Of a stretch of DNA of 64,000 nucleotides, positions 8,870 through 17,080 are shown one piece after another. Position 1 is the first letter of the stretch. The number at the start of each line of letters is the position of its first letter. Under the pieces are notes generated by a model, which did no database searches, was not told the origin of the DNA, and saw only the letters and a list, made by a program, of their open reading frames with translations. The stretch covers positions 806,001-870,000 of the forward strand of contig NZ_CP119754.1 of the NCBI RefSeq assembly GCF_029319185.1. Reading direction: 5' to 3'. Position numbers and translations under genes: made by a program. The DNA is from Superficieibacter sp. HKU1. Lineage in GTDB: Bacteria; Pseudomonadota; Gammaproteobacteria; Enterobacterales; Enterobacteriaceae.

Positions 8870-8875
8870 TGCCAT

Positions 8876-8953
8876 TGTCCGGTGGCGCTTTGCTTACCGG
8901 GCCTGCGGTTTTATCGACTTGTAGGCCGGGTAAAGCGAAGCCGCCATTCGGCA
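8876..8953. repeat. Paired REP elements (BIME) between deoB and deoD
   Basis: Two REP palindromes in opposite orientation: TCCGGT...ACCGGG at 8878-8901 and GGCCGGG...CATTCGGC at about 8924-8952, separated by a short linker. This inverted pairing is the BIME arrangement typical of enterobacterial intercistronic gaps. Confidence 0.8.
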
Positions 8954-9019
8954 CTATTGTGCAGGGGAGTGGCTGATGTACTCCTCTCTGATAAATATAT
9001 AATGAATAAGGACCTGAAG

Positions 9020-9739
9020 ATGGCAACTCCTCACATTAACGCAGAAATGGGTGACTTCGCTGACGTCGTTTTGATGCCGGGCGACCCGCTGCGCGCTAAA
9101 CACATTGCTGAAACCTTCCTCGAAGACGTGCGTGAAGTTAACAACGTCCGCGGCATGCTGGGTTACACCGGTACTTACAAGGGTCGCAAAATCTCTGTAA
9201 TGGGTCACGGTATGGGGATCCCGTCCTGCTCCATCTACACCAAAGAGCTGATCACCGATTTCGGCGTGAAAAAAATCATCCGCGTTGGTTCCTGCGGCGC
9301 GGTGCGTGCCGACGTGAAACTGCGTGATGTCGTGATCGGCATGGGCGCCTGCACCGACTCCAAAGTGAACCGTCTGCGCTTTAAAGACCATGACTTCGCC
9401 GCCATTGCCGACTTTGGCATGGTGCGTGACGCGGTTGACGCGGCAAAAGCGCTGGGCGTGGAAGCGCGCGTCGGCAACATCTTCTCTGCCGATCTGTTTT
9501 ACACGCCGGACCCGTCTATGTTCGACGTGATGGAAAAATACGGCATTCTGGGCGTGGAAATGGAAGCGGCGGGTATTTATGGCGTGGCGGCTGAGTTCGG
9601 TGCGAAAGCACTGACCATCTGCACCGTGTCTGACCATATCCGTACCCACGAACAGACGACGGCGGCTGAACGTCAGACCACTTTCAACGATATGATCAAA
9701 ATCGCGCTGGAATCTGTACTGCTGGGCGATAAAGCGTAA
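9020..9739 (+). CDS. deoD: Purine nucleoside phosphorylase DeoD
   Basis: A 239-residue hexameric purine nucleoside phosphorylase of the PNP/UDP family that phosphorolyses purine (deoxy)nucleosides. Seen are H5, which the E. coli structure places in the neighbouring active site, the phosphate-binding GDPLRAK near residues 21-27, RVGSCGAV near 88-94, the nucleoside-binding GVEMEAAG near 178-185 and the catalytic-Asp segment VSDHIRTHE near 204. The frame is open upstream through the BIME, but the ATG at 9020 gives the E. coli length and MATPHINAEMGDFA N-terminus. It closes the deo operon. Confidence 0.97.
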   Translation: MATPHINAEMGDFADVVLMPGDPLRAKHIAETFLEDVREVNNVRGMLGYTGTYKGRKISVMGHGMGIPSCSIYTKELITDFGVKKIIRVGSCGAVRADVKLRDVVIGMGACTDSKVNRLRFKDHDFAAIADFGMVRDAVDAAKALGVEARVGNIFSADLFYTPDPSMFDVMEKYGILGVEMEAAGIYGVAAEFGAKALTICTVSDHIRTHEQTTAAERQTTFNDMIKIALESVLLGDKA

Positions 9740-9748
9740 GTTTTTTTA

Positions 9749-9831
9749 GCCCGGTGGCGCAGCGCTAAACCGGGCCTGCAAAACTGCGCAAAATCTGCAC
9801 GCCGGATAAGGCATTAGCCGCCATCCGGCGT
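9749..9831. repeat. Two REP palindromes after deoD, the second terminator-like
   Basis: The first palindrome is GCCCGGT...ACCGGGC (9749-9775). The second is ACGCCGGAT...ATCCGGCGT (9799-9831), a perfect 9-bp stem followed by ATTTTT, so it may also act as the terminator of the deo operon. Confidence 0.8.
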
Positions 9832-9928
9832 ATTTTTCCCCGAAGTATCTATTCACCAATTTTAATTTTTTAAAAATTTACCGTTATTTTTCAGTGGCGT
9901 GGCGTTTTAAATCTATCCAGGAATCTAT

Positions 9929-10189
9929 TCATTCGGTACGGCCATGCATCCAGGGTGGGCATACAAGCAACGCCTCCGGACATTCATAAATTTCTGCCAT
10001 TCTACTTTTCATATGTGCACTTATTTGTTCTTTTTCGATACGTTTAAGCGCGTCTGGAGTGATGCTTAACATTTTCGCTGCATCAGTACGTGATACATTT
10101 TTATAGATGCGTACTGCGGCAAGCCAGGAAACTTTTTGACTAACCATGGTTAATGCAATCGCTTGTTCTTGTTTTAGCAGATCAATCAC
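9929..10189 (-). CDS. Small helix-turn-helix protein downstream of lplA
   Basis: An 86-residue protein starting 6 nt after the lplA stop on the same strand, so it is probably co-transcribed with lplA. Residues about 28-55 (NVSRTDAAKMLSITPDALKRIE) look like a helix-turn-helix of the XRE/Cro type, suggesting DNA binding. I do not recognise the protein. In E. coli K-12 this position, between deoD and lplA, is occupied by yjjJ (a HipA-like protein), which is absent here. It could be a free-standing regulator or an orphan antitoxin-like protein; no toxin partner is visible. Confidence 0.6.
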   Translation of the reverse strand: MIDLLKQEQAIALTMVSQKVSWLAAVRIYKNVSRTDAAKMLSITPDALKRIEKEQISAHMKSRMAEIYECPEALLVCPPWMHGRTE

Positions 10190-10195
10190 CTTGCT

Positions 10196-11212
10196 TTACC
10201 TTACTGCCCCGGCCACCCACGCCGATACCTCCCGCAGCTCTTTTTCCTGCTCCGGGAAATCAACCAGCAGCGCTTCGCATTCCTGCTGTAGCATATCCGC
10301 CCGATACAGGCAGCCCTGCAAACGGCCTGCCAGCGCTTCCAGCGGCGCGGGATTCAGACTATCGGTAAAGATCTGCGTGCGGGTGATGTGACCTTTTTCA
10401 ACGTCGAAATGCAGTTCCACGCCGCCCCAGGTAAAGCGTTCATCCAGCAAATGACTAAAGGCCGGAGCCTGACCGAAGTTCCACTCCCAGCTGCTCTGGC
10501 GGGCAAAGGTTTCAGCAAAATTTGGCAGATCCGGCATTTTTTCCGGTGAGATGATTTCGGCGTCAACGCGCTCACCATAACAGCTGAAAAAGGCCCCGGT
10601 GACCGCCTCGCAGATCTGCTGATGGGTAATGCCTGGTAGCAGCTCTACCAGATTGGCGACCCGGCCACGAACCGAGGTAATGCCCTTGGCAGCCAGCTTC
10701 TTTTTATCCGGATTCAGATAATTAGCCAGGCGGCTGAGATCGGCATTGAGCAGCAGCGTCCCGTGATGGAAGCCGCGATCTTTGGTTTCGCGATAGGCTG
10801 AACCGGAGACTTTCCGATCGCCTTCAGACGTTTTCACCACCAGATCGTTGCGCCCGGACGCCTCCGCCGTAACGCCCAACGCGTTTAAGGCATTGAGCAC
10901 AATCGCGGTGGAGACCGTTTTATCGTACTCCGGTTTTCCGGCCATAAAGGTGAAACAGGTATTGCCGAGATCGTGAAATACCGCGCCGCCACCGCTACTG
11001 CGCCGTGCCAGCCGCACATTGTCTTCTTCCATCCGGCGAGTGTTACACTCTCTCCACGGATTTTGCGCGCGTCCGATGACTACCGTGTCGGCATTGCGCC
11101 ACAAAAACAGCACGCGCTGCGTGGCGGGCATCTGGCGGAAAATAGTGTCCTCTACGGCCAGGTTAAACCACGGATCGTACGAGTCGGAAAGAAGCAGGCG
11201 TAATGTCGGCAT
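10196..11212 (-). CDS. lplA: Lipoate-protein ligase A
   Basis: A 338-residue LplA that activates exogenous lipoate with ATP and attaches it to lipoyl domains of E2 subunits and GcvH. The lipoate-binding segment RRSSGGGAVFHDLGNTCF (residues about 69-86) and KVSGSA with the adenylate-binding lysine (about 133) are visible, as is the C-terminal small domain. The frame is open 11 codons further up, but the ATG at 11212 gives the E. coli length and N-terminus (TLRLLLSDSYDPWFN). In E. coli smp lies between lplA and serB; here only 135 bp separate the two divergent genes. Confidence 0.96.
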   Translation of the reverse strand: MPTLRLLLSDSYDPWFNLAVEDTIFRQMPATQRVLFLWRNADTVVIGRAQNPWRECNTRRMEEDNVRLARRSSGGGAVFHDLGNTCFTFMAGKPEYDKTVSTAIVLNALNALGVTAEASGRNDLVVKTSEGDRKVSGSAYRETKDRGFHHGTLLLNADLSRLANYLNPDKKKLAAKGITSVRGRVANLVELLPGITHQQICEAVTGAFFSCYGERVDAEIISPEKMPDLPNFAETFARQSSWEWNFGQAPAFSHLLDERFTWGGVELHFDVEKGHITRTQIFTDSLNPAPLEALAGRLQGCLYRADMLQQECEALLVDFPEQEKELREVSAWVAGAVR

Positions 11213-11347
11213 CAAACTATCCTTTTCATCATCGCTTTGCGGCAAATAAGCGCCATATTGCGGAAAATTGTCTTTTCTATATTGCCAGAAGCGCTATTGT
11301 CGGGGTAGCCTCATGCGTCGTTTTACCCCGGATAGACAGGAGTTGTA

Positions 11348-12316
11348 ATGCCCAACATTACCTGGTGCGATCTGCCCGATGATGTGTCTTTATGGCCTGG
11401 TTTACCGCTCTCATTGAGCGGTGATGAAGTGATGCCGCTGGATTACCACGCAGGCCGTAGCGGCTGGCTGCTGTACGGTCGTCGTCTTGATAAACAACGC
11501 TTAACCCAGTATCAGCGTAAGCTGGGCGCGGCTATGGTGATCGTCACTGCGTGGTGCGTGGAAGATTACCAGGTCATCCGGCTGGCCGGATCGCTGACCG
11601 CGCGTGCTACGCGTCTGGCACATGACGCGGGGCTGGACGTAGCACCGCTGGGTAAAATTCCGCATTTGCGCACGCCGGGCCTGCTGGTGATGGACATGGA
11701 TTCCACCGCCATCCAGATTGAGTGCATTGATGAAATCGCCAAACTGGCCGGTACCGGGGAAAGGGTCGCGGAAGTGACCGAGCGCGCGATGCGTGGCGAG
11801 CTGGACTTCACTGCCAGCCTGCGCAGCCGCGTGGCAACGCTTGAAGGCGCGGATGCCAATATCCTGCATCAGGTGCGCGACGGACTGCCGTTGATGCCGG
11901 GCTTAACCCAGCTGGTACTCAAACTGGAATCGCTGGGCTGGAAAGTGGCCATTGCCTCCGGCGGCTTCACCTTCTTTGCTGAATACCTGCGTGACAAGCT
12001 GCGTCTTTCGGCCGTGGTTGCCAACGAGCTGGAAATGAGAGATGGCAAGTTCACGGGGCATGTGATCGGCGATATTGTCGATGCGCAATATAAAGCCATG
12101 ACCCTGCTACGCCTGGCAGAAGAGTATGGCATCCCCCATGAGCAAACCGTGGCGATCGGCGATGGCGCAAACGACCTGCCGATGATTAAAACCGCCGGTC
12201 TGGGCATTGCCTATCATGCGAAACCGAAAGTGAATGAAAAAACGGAAGTGACCATCCGTCATGCGGATCTGATGGGCGTGTTCTGCATTCTGTCCGGTAG
12301 CCTGAACCAGAAATAA
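11348..12316 (+). CDS. serB: Phosphoserine phosphatase SerB
   Basis: A 322-residue HAD-superfamily phosphatase, the last step of serine synthesis (O-phospho-L-serine to L-serine). HAD motif I is MDMDST (nucleophile D116, acid/base D118), motif II is IASGGFT, and motif IV is GDGANDLPM near residue 280. The N-terminal 100 residues form the family's extra domain. AGGAG at 11338-11342 precedes the ATG. It is divergent from lplA and followed by radA after 56 bp. Confidence 0.97.
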   Translation: MPNITWCDLPDDVSLWPGLPLSLSGDEVMPLDYHAGRSGWLLYGRRLDKQRLTQYQRKLGAAMVIVTAWCVEDYQVIRLAGSLTARATRLAHDAGLDVAPLGKIPHLRTPGLLVMDMDSTAIQIECIDEIAKLAGTGERVAEVTERAMRGELDFTASLRSRVATLEGADANILHQVRDGLPLMPGLTQLVLKLESLGWKVAIASGGFTFFAEYLRDKLRLSAVVANELEMRDGKFTGHVIGDIVDAQYKAMTLLRLAEEYGIPHEQTVAIGDGANDLPMIKTAGLGIAYHAKPKVNEKTEVTIRHADLMGVFCILSGSLNQK

Positions 12317-12372
12317 TTGACATGCCGGAGCAGGCGACCCGCCGGCAATAGTATGAAATAACGAGGTAAAAC

Positions 12373-13755
12373 GTGGCGAAAGCTCCAAAACGCGCATTTG
12401 TCTGTAATGAATGTGGTGCGGATTACCCGCGCTGGCAGGGGCAGTGCAGCGCCTGTCATGCCTGGAACACCATCACCGAAGTGCGCGTCGCGGCATCGCC
12501 AACCGTGGCACGCAATGAAAAACTGAGCGGTTATGCCGGTAGCGCGGGCGTGTCGAAAGTGCAAAAACTTTCTGATATCAGCCTTGAAGCGCTGCCACGC
12601 TTCTCCACCGGCTTTAAAGAATTTGATCGCGTACTGGGCGGCGGCGTCGTGCCGGGCAGCGCGATCCTCATCGGCGGTAACCCTGGGGCAGGTAAATCCA
12701 CGCTGCTGCTGCAAACCCTGTGTCGGCTGGCCGAACAGATGAAAACGCTGTATGTCACCGGGGAAGAATCACTCCAGCAGGTTGCCATGCGCGCGCACCG
12801 TCTGGGACTGCCGACGGCTAATCTGAATATGCTTTCGGAAACCAGTATTGAGCAGATCTGCATGATTGCCGATGAGGAGCAGCCGAAGCTGATGGTCATC
12901 GACTCCATTCAGGTGATGCATATGGCGGATATTCAGTCGTCGCCGGGAAGCGTGGCGCAGGTCCGCGAGACCGCCGCGTATTTAACCCGCTTCGCTAAAA
13001 CGCGCGGCGTGGCGATTGTGATGGTCGGCCACGTCACCAAAGACGGATCGCTTGCCGGGCCAAAGGTGCTGGAGCACTGCATCGACTGTTCGGTGCTGCT
13101 GGACGGCGACGCAGATTCCCGTTTCCGTACCCTGCGCAGCCATAAAAACCGCTTTGGCGCGGTCAATGAACTTGGCGTTTTTGCCATGACTGAACAGGGA
13201 CTGCGCGAAGTCAGCAACCCGTCCGCCATCTTCCTCAGCCGTGGCGATGAGGTCACTTCCGGTAGTTCGGTGATGGTTGTCTGGGAAGGCACGCGTCCGC
13301 TGCTGGTGGAAATTCAGGCGCTGGTCGATCACTCGATGATGGCGAATCCACGGCGGGTGGCGGTCGGACTGGAGCAAAACCGTCTGGCGATCCTGCTGGC
13401 GGTGCTGCATCGTCACGGCGGGCTACAGATGTCCGATCAGGATGTGTTCGTCAACGTGGTTGGCGGCGTGAAAGTCACAGAAACCAGCGCGGATCTTGCC
13501 TTGCTGCTGGCGATGGTCTCCAGCCTGCGCGACCGACCATTGCCGCACGATTTGGTGGTGTTTGGCGAAGTTGGGCTGGCGGGTGAAATTCGCCCGGTGC
13601 CGAGTGGTCAGGAGCGCATCTCCGAGGCGGCAAAACATGGCTTTAAACGCGCCATCGTCCCGGCGGCCAACGTGCCTAAAAAACCGCCGGAAGGGATGCA
13701 AGTTTTTGGTGTTAAAAAACTTTCTGACGCCCTGAGCGTATTTGACGACTTATAA
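12373..13755 (+). CDS. radA: DNA recombination/repair protein RadA (Sms)
   Basis: A 460-residue RadA, a RecA-like ATPase and branch-migration helicase. Domains in order: an N-terminal zinc finger with C11, C14, C25 and C28; a RecA core with Walker A GGNPGAGKST (101-110) and the RadA-specific KNRFG motif near 255; and a C-terminal Lon-protease-like domain lacking protease function. The start is GTG at 12373 with ACGAGGTAAA upstream. It lies between serB and nadR as in E. coli. Confidence 0.97.
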   Translation: MAKAPKRAFVCNECGADYPRWQGQCSACHAWNTITEVRVAASPTVARNEKLSGYAGSAGVSKVQKLSDISLEALPRFSTGFKEFDRVLGGGVVPGSAILIGGNPGAGKSTLLLQTLCRLAEQMKTLYVTGEESLQQVAMRAHRLGLPTANLNMLSETSIEQICMIADEEQPKLMVIDSIQVMHMADIQSSPGSVAQVRETAAYLTRFAKTRGVAIVMVGHVTKDGSLAGPKVLEHCIDCSVLLDGDADSRFRTLRSHKNRFGAVNELGVFAMTEQGLREVSNPSAIFLSRGDEVTSGSSVMVVWEGTRPLLVEIQALVDHSMMANPRRVAVGLEQNRLAILLAVLHRHGGLQMSDQDVFVNVVGGVKVTETSADLALLLAMVSSLRDRPLPHDLVVFGEVGLAGEIRPVPSGQERISEAAKHGFKRAIVPAANVPKKPPEGMQVFGVKKLSDALSVFDDL

Positions 13756-13764
13756 TAAAAGATT

Positions 13765-13780
13765 CGCCGTCTTTCCGGCG
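13765..13780 (+). terminator. Hairpin after radA
   Basis: CGCCG / CGGCG stem around TCTTTC, 10 bases after the radA stop. No long U-tract follows, so it is probably a weak terminator or 3'-end stabiliser. Confidence 0.35.
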
Positions 13781-13791
13781 GTCGATCCGTA

Positions 13792-13817
13792 GCCTGATGC
13801 GCGCAGCGCTCTCAGGC
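13792..13817. repeat. REP element upstream of nadR
   Basis: GCCTGATGCGCGCAGCGCT followed by CTCAGGC matches the REP consensus, with stem GCCTGA / TCAGGC. It lies in the radA-nadR gap. Confidence 0.8.
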
Positions 13818-13864
13818 CGCGGAGGAAGCCGGATGGTATGACCCCAACTCAGCAGGAGGCTCTT

Positions 13865-15094
13865 GTGTCATTTGATTACCTGAAAACCGCGATAAAACAA
13901 AAAGGCTGCACCCTTCAGCAGGTGGCGGACGCCAGCGGTATGACCAAAGGTTATCTGAGTCAGCTTCTCAACGCCAAGATCAAAAGCCCCAGCGCGCAGA
14001 AGCTGGAAGCGCTGCATCGCTTCCTTGGGCTTGAGTTCCCGCGTAAACAAAAGAGCGTCGGCGTGGTGTTCGGCAAATTTTATCCGCTGCATACCGGGCA
14101 TATTTATCTGATCCAGCGCGCCTGCAGCCAGGTTGATGAACTGCATATCATCATGGGCTACGACGAGACGCGCGACCGCCAGTTGTTTGAAGCCAGCGCA
14201 ATGTCGCAACAGCCGACGGTGCCGGATCGCCTGCGCTGGCTGCTTCAGACCTTTAAATACCAGAAAAATATTCGCATCCATGCGTTCAATGAAGAAGGGA
14301 TGGAACCTTACCCGCACGGCTGGGACGTCTGGAGCCGGGGTATCAGCGCGTTTATGGAGGAGAAGGGCATCCAGCCAAACTGGATTTACACCTCCGAAGA
14401 GGCGGACGCGGCACAGTATCCACTGCATCTTGGCACCGAGGCGGTGCTCATCGATCCGAAACGGACCTTTATGAATATCAGCGGCGGACAAATTCGTGCC
14501 AACCCTTTCCGCTACTGGGAATATATTCCGACAGAAGTGAAGCCGTTTTTCGTGCGTACCATCGCGGTGCTGGGTGGCGAATCCAGCGGTAAGTCCACGC
14601 TGGTCAACAAGCTGGCAAATATCTTCAACACCACCAGCGCCTGGGAATATGGGCGCGACTACGTTTTTTCTCACCTGGGCGGTGACGAAATGGCGCTCCA
14701 GTATTCCGACTACGATAAAATCGCGCTGGGTCAGGCGCAGTATATTGATTTCGCTGTGAAATACGCCAATAAAGTCGCGTTTGTTGATACCGATTTTGTG
14801 ACCACCCAGGCCTTCTGCAAAAAATACGAAGGGCGTGAGCATCCGTTCGTTCAGGCGCTGATCGATGAGTATCGCTTTGACCTGGTGATCCTGCTGGAAA
14901 ACAACACGCCGTGGGTGGCGGACGGTCTGCGTAGTCTCGGCAGCTCGGTGGATCGTAAAGAGTTTCAGCGGTTACTGGTTGCCATGCTGGAAGCCAATAA
15001 TATCGACTTCGTTCATGTGGAAGAGTCGGACTACGACTCGCGCTTTTTGCGTTGCGTTGAGCTGGTGAAAGAGTTGATGGGTGAGCAAGGGTAG
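13865..15094 (+). CDS. nadR: NadR, trifunctional NAD regulator/NMN adenylyltransferase/ribosylnicotinamide kinase
   Basis: Three domains are visible: an N-terminal helix-turn-helix (residues about 1-60, GCTLQQVADASGMTKGYLSQ) that represses NAD-synthesis genes, an NMN adenylyltransferase domain with GKFYPLHTGH (70-79), and a C-terminal ribosylnicotinamide kinase with Walker A GGESSGKST near residue 240. The GTG at 13865 has AGGAGG at 13854-13859 with 5-nt spacing and gives 409 residues, close to the E. coli 410. An ATG at 13838, also preceded by a purine-rich stretch, would add nine residues and cannot be excluded. Confidence 0.93.
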   Translation: MSFDYLKTAIKQKGCTLQQVADASGMTKGYLSQLLNAKIKSPSAQKLEALHRFLGLEFPRKQKSVGVVFGKFYPLHTGHIYLIQRACSQVDELHIIMGYDETRDRQLFEASAMSQQPTVPDRLRWLLQTFKYQKNIRIHAFNEEGMEPYPHGWDVWSRGISAFMEEKGIQPNWIYTSEEADAAQYPLHLGTEAVLIDPKRTFMNISGGQIRANPFRYWEYIPTEVKPFFVRTIAVLGGESSGKSTLVNKLANIFNTTSAWEYGRDYVFSHLGGDEMALQYSDYDKIALGQAQYIDFAVKYANKVAFVDTDFVTTQAFCKKYEGREHPFVQALIDEYRFDLVILLENNTPWVADGLRSLGSSVDRKEFQRLLVAMLEANNIDFVHVEESDYDSRFLRCVELVKELMGEQG

Positions 15095-15103
15095 ATAATA
15101 GGT

Positions 15104-15202
15104 GCCGGGTGGCGGCTTCGCCTTACCCGGCCTACAAAACCACAGAATATCAGCGAGTTGCATGTATTCACCGTAGGCCCGGTAAGCGCAGCGCCACCGG
15201 GC
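15104..15202. repeat. Paired REP elements (BIME) between nadR and ettA
   Basis: GCCGGGT...ACCCGGC (15104-15131) and, inverted, GCCCGGT...ACCGGGC (15177-15202), between the convergent nadR and ettA genes. Confidence 0.85.
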
Positions 15203-15211
15203 ATGTACAGA

Positions 15212-16879
15212 TTACTTCGCGATACGTTTGTACTTAATCCGCTTCGGCTCCAGCGCATCCGCGCCCAGCGTGCGTTTCTTGTACTCTTCGTATTCGGTAA
15301 AGTTACCTTCGAAGAACTCGACCTTACCTTCATCCTGGTAGTCCAGAATGTGAGTGGCGATGCGGTCAAGGAACCAGCGGTCGTGCGAGATCACCATCGC
15401 GCAGCCCGGGAACTCCAGCAGGGCGTTTTCCAGCGCTCGCAGGGTTTCGATATCCAGGTCGTTGGTCGGTTCATCGAGCAGCAGCATGTTGCCGCCAACC
15501 TGCAACAGCTTCGCGAGGTGCAGACGACCGCGCTCACCGCCGGACAGCTCGCCCACGCGTTTACCCTGATCGACACCTTTGAAGTTGAAGCGGCCTACAT
15601 AAGCGCGGCTTGGCATTTCGGTGTTGCCGATTTTCATGATATCCAGCCCGCCGGAAACTTCTTCCCACACGGTTTTGCTGTTGTCCATCGCATCACGGAA
15701 CTGATCGACGGAGGCCAGTTTCACGGTTTCACCCAAAGTGATGGTGCCGCTATCGGGCTGTTCCTGGCCTGACATCATACGGAACAGGGTGGATTTACCC
15801 GCGCCGTTCGGACCGATGATGCCGACAATCGCGCCTTTCGGTACCGAGAAGCTCAGATCGTCGATCAGCACGCGGTCGCCGTAGGATTTACGCAGGTTGC
15901 TGACTTCAACGACTTTATCGCCCAGACGAGGTCCAGGTGGGATAAACAGTTCGTTGGTCTCGTTACGTTTCTGGTATTCGGTGCTGTTGAGTTCTTCAAA
16001 GCGTGCCAGACGCGCCTTGCCTTTAGACTGGCGGCCTTTCGCGCCCTGACGGACCCACTCCAGCTCTTTCTCAATGGATTTACGGCGCGCCGCTTCCTGA
16101 GAGGCTTCCTGCGCCAGACGCTGATCTTTCTGCTCCAGCCAGGAGGAGTAGTTGCCTTCCCACGGAATACCTTCACCGCGGTCAAGCTCCAGAATCCAGC
16201 CTGCTACGTTATCCAGGAAGTAACGGTCGTGGGTAATTGCCACGACGGTACCTTCGAAATCGTGCAGGAAGCGTTCCAGCCACGCCACGGATTCGGCATC
16301 CAGGTGGTTGGTTGGTTCGTCGAGCAGCAGCATGTCTGGTTTTTCCAGCAGCAGGCGGCACAGCGCGACGCGGCGGCGCTCGCCCCCGGACAGCTTCTCA
16401 ACTTTCGCATCCCAGTCCGGCAGACGCAGGGCGTCGGCGGCGCGTTCCAGCTGCACGTTCAGGTTGTGACCGTCATGCGCCTGGATGATCTCTTCAAATT
16501 TACCCTGTTGCGCAGCCAGCTTATCAAAGTCTGCATCCGGCTCGGCGTACATCGCGTACACTTCATCCAGGCCTTTGAGCGCGTTAACTACTTCGGCAAC
16601 CGCTTCTTCAACGGATTCACGAACGGTATGTTCCGGGTTCAGCTTCGGCTCCTGCGGCAGGTAGCCAATCTTGAGACCCGGCTGTGGGCGAGCTTCCCCT
16701 TCAATATCGGTATCAATACCGGCCATGATGCGCAGCAGGGTAGATTTACCGGCACCGTTCAGGCCCAGTACACCGATTTTTGCGCCAGGGAAGAAGCTCA
16801 GGGAGATGTTTTTCAAAATATGACGTTTCGGCGGAACCACTTTGCCGACACGATGCATGGTATAAACGAATTGAGCCAC
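15212..16879 (-). CDS. ettA: Energy-dependent translational throttle protein EttA (ABC-F)
   Basis: A 555-residue ABC-F protein with two ATPase domains: Walker A GLNGAGKST near residue 40 with LSGGERRR and LLLDEPTNHLDAES, and GPNGAGKST near residue 355 with LSGGERGR and LLLDEPTNDLDIET. The inter-domain linker near 240-300 is rich in Arg/Lys/Glu (P-site tRNA-interaction motif), and there are no membrane segments. EttA binds the ribosomal E site and gates the first elongation step according to ATP/ADP ratio. It is divergent from slt across a 200-bp intergenic region. Confidence 0.97.
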   Translation of the reverse strand: MAQFVYTMHRVGKVVPPKRHILKNISLSFFPGAKIGVLGLNGAGKSTLLRIMAGIDTDIEGEARPQPGLKIGYLPQEPKLNPEHTVRESVEEAVAEVVNALKGLDEVYAMYAEPDADFDKLAAQQGKFEEIIQAHDGHNLNVQLERAADALRLPDWDAKVEKLSGGERRRVALCRLLLEKPDMLLLDEPTNHLDAESVAWLERFLHDFEGTVVAITHDRYFLDNVAGWILELDRGEGIPWEGNYSSWLEQKDQRLAQEASQEAARRKSIEKELEWVRQGAKGRQSKGKARLARFEELNSTEYQKRNETNELFIPPGPRLGDKVVEVSNLRKSYGDRVLIDDLSFSVPKGAIVGIIGPNGAGKSTLFRMMSGQEQPDSGTITLGETVKLASVDQFRDAMDNSKTVWEEVSGGLDIMKIGNTEMPSRAYVGRFNFKGVDQGKRVGELSGGERGRLHLAKLLQVGGNMLLLDEPTNDLDIETLRALENALLEFPGCAMVISHDRWFLDRIATHILDYQDEGKVEFFEGNFTEYEEYKKRTLGADALEPKRIKYKRIAK

Positions 16880-17080
16880 GTTGGACTTCGCCTCTTTTAT
16901 GGTAATGAGTTCAAAGGCGAAGTGTAGCCGTTTTCCTGACTGAATCCCAGCGGACCCGCCTGTCGCGCTAAAGTAAAAAAATGTCCGGAACGTGGCGGAA
17001 TGTGCAATGTCTGATTAGCATAAACACTTTACGCGGCACGATGCTGCCTGAGTAATTCATTAAATAAAGAGGAAGAGCTT

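Noticed and set aside
7796..8875. 359-codon minus-strand frame over deoB (and similar ones over deoC, nadR, dnaK and dnaJ)
   Set aside because: Codon-bias shadows of highly expressed genes; translations lack domain motifs.
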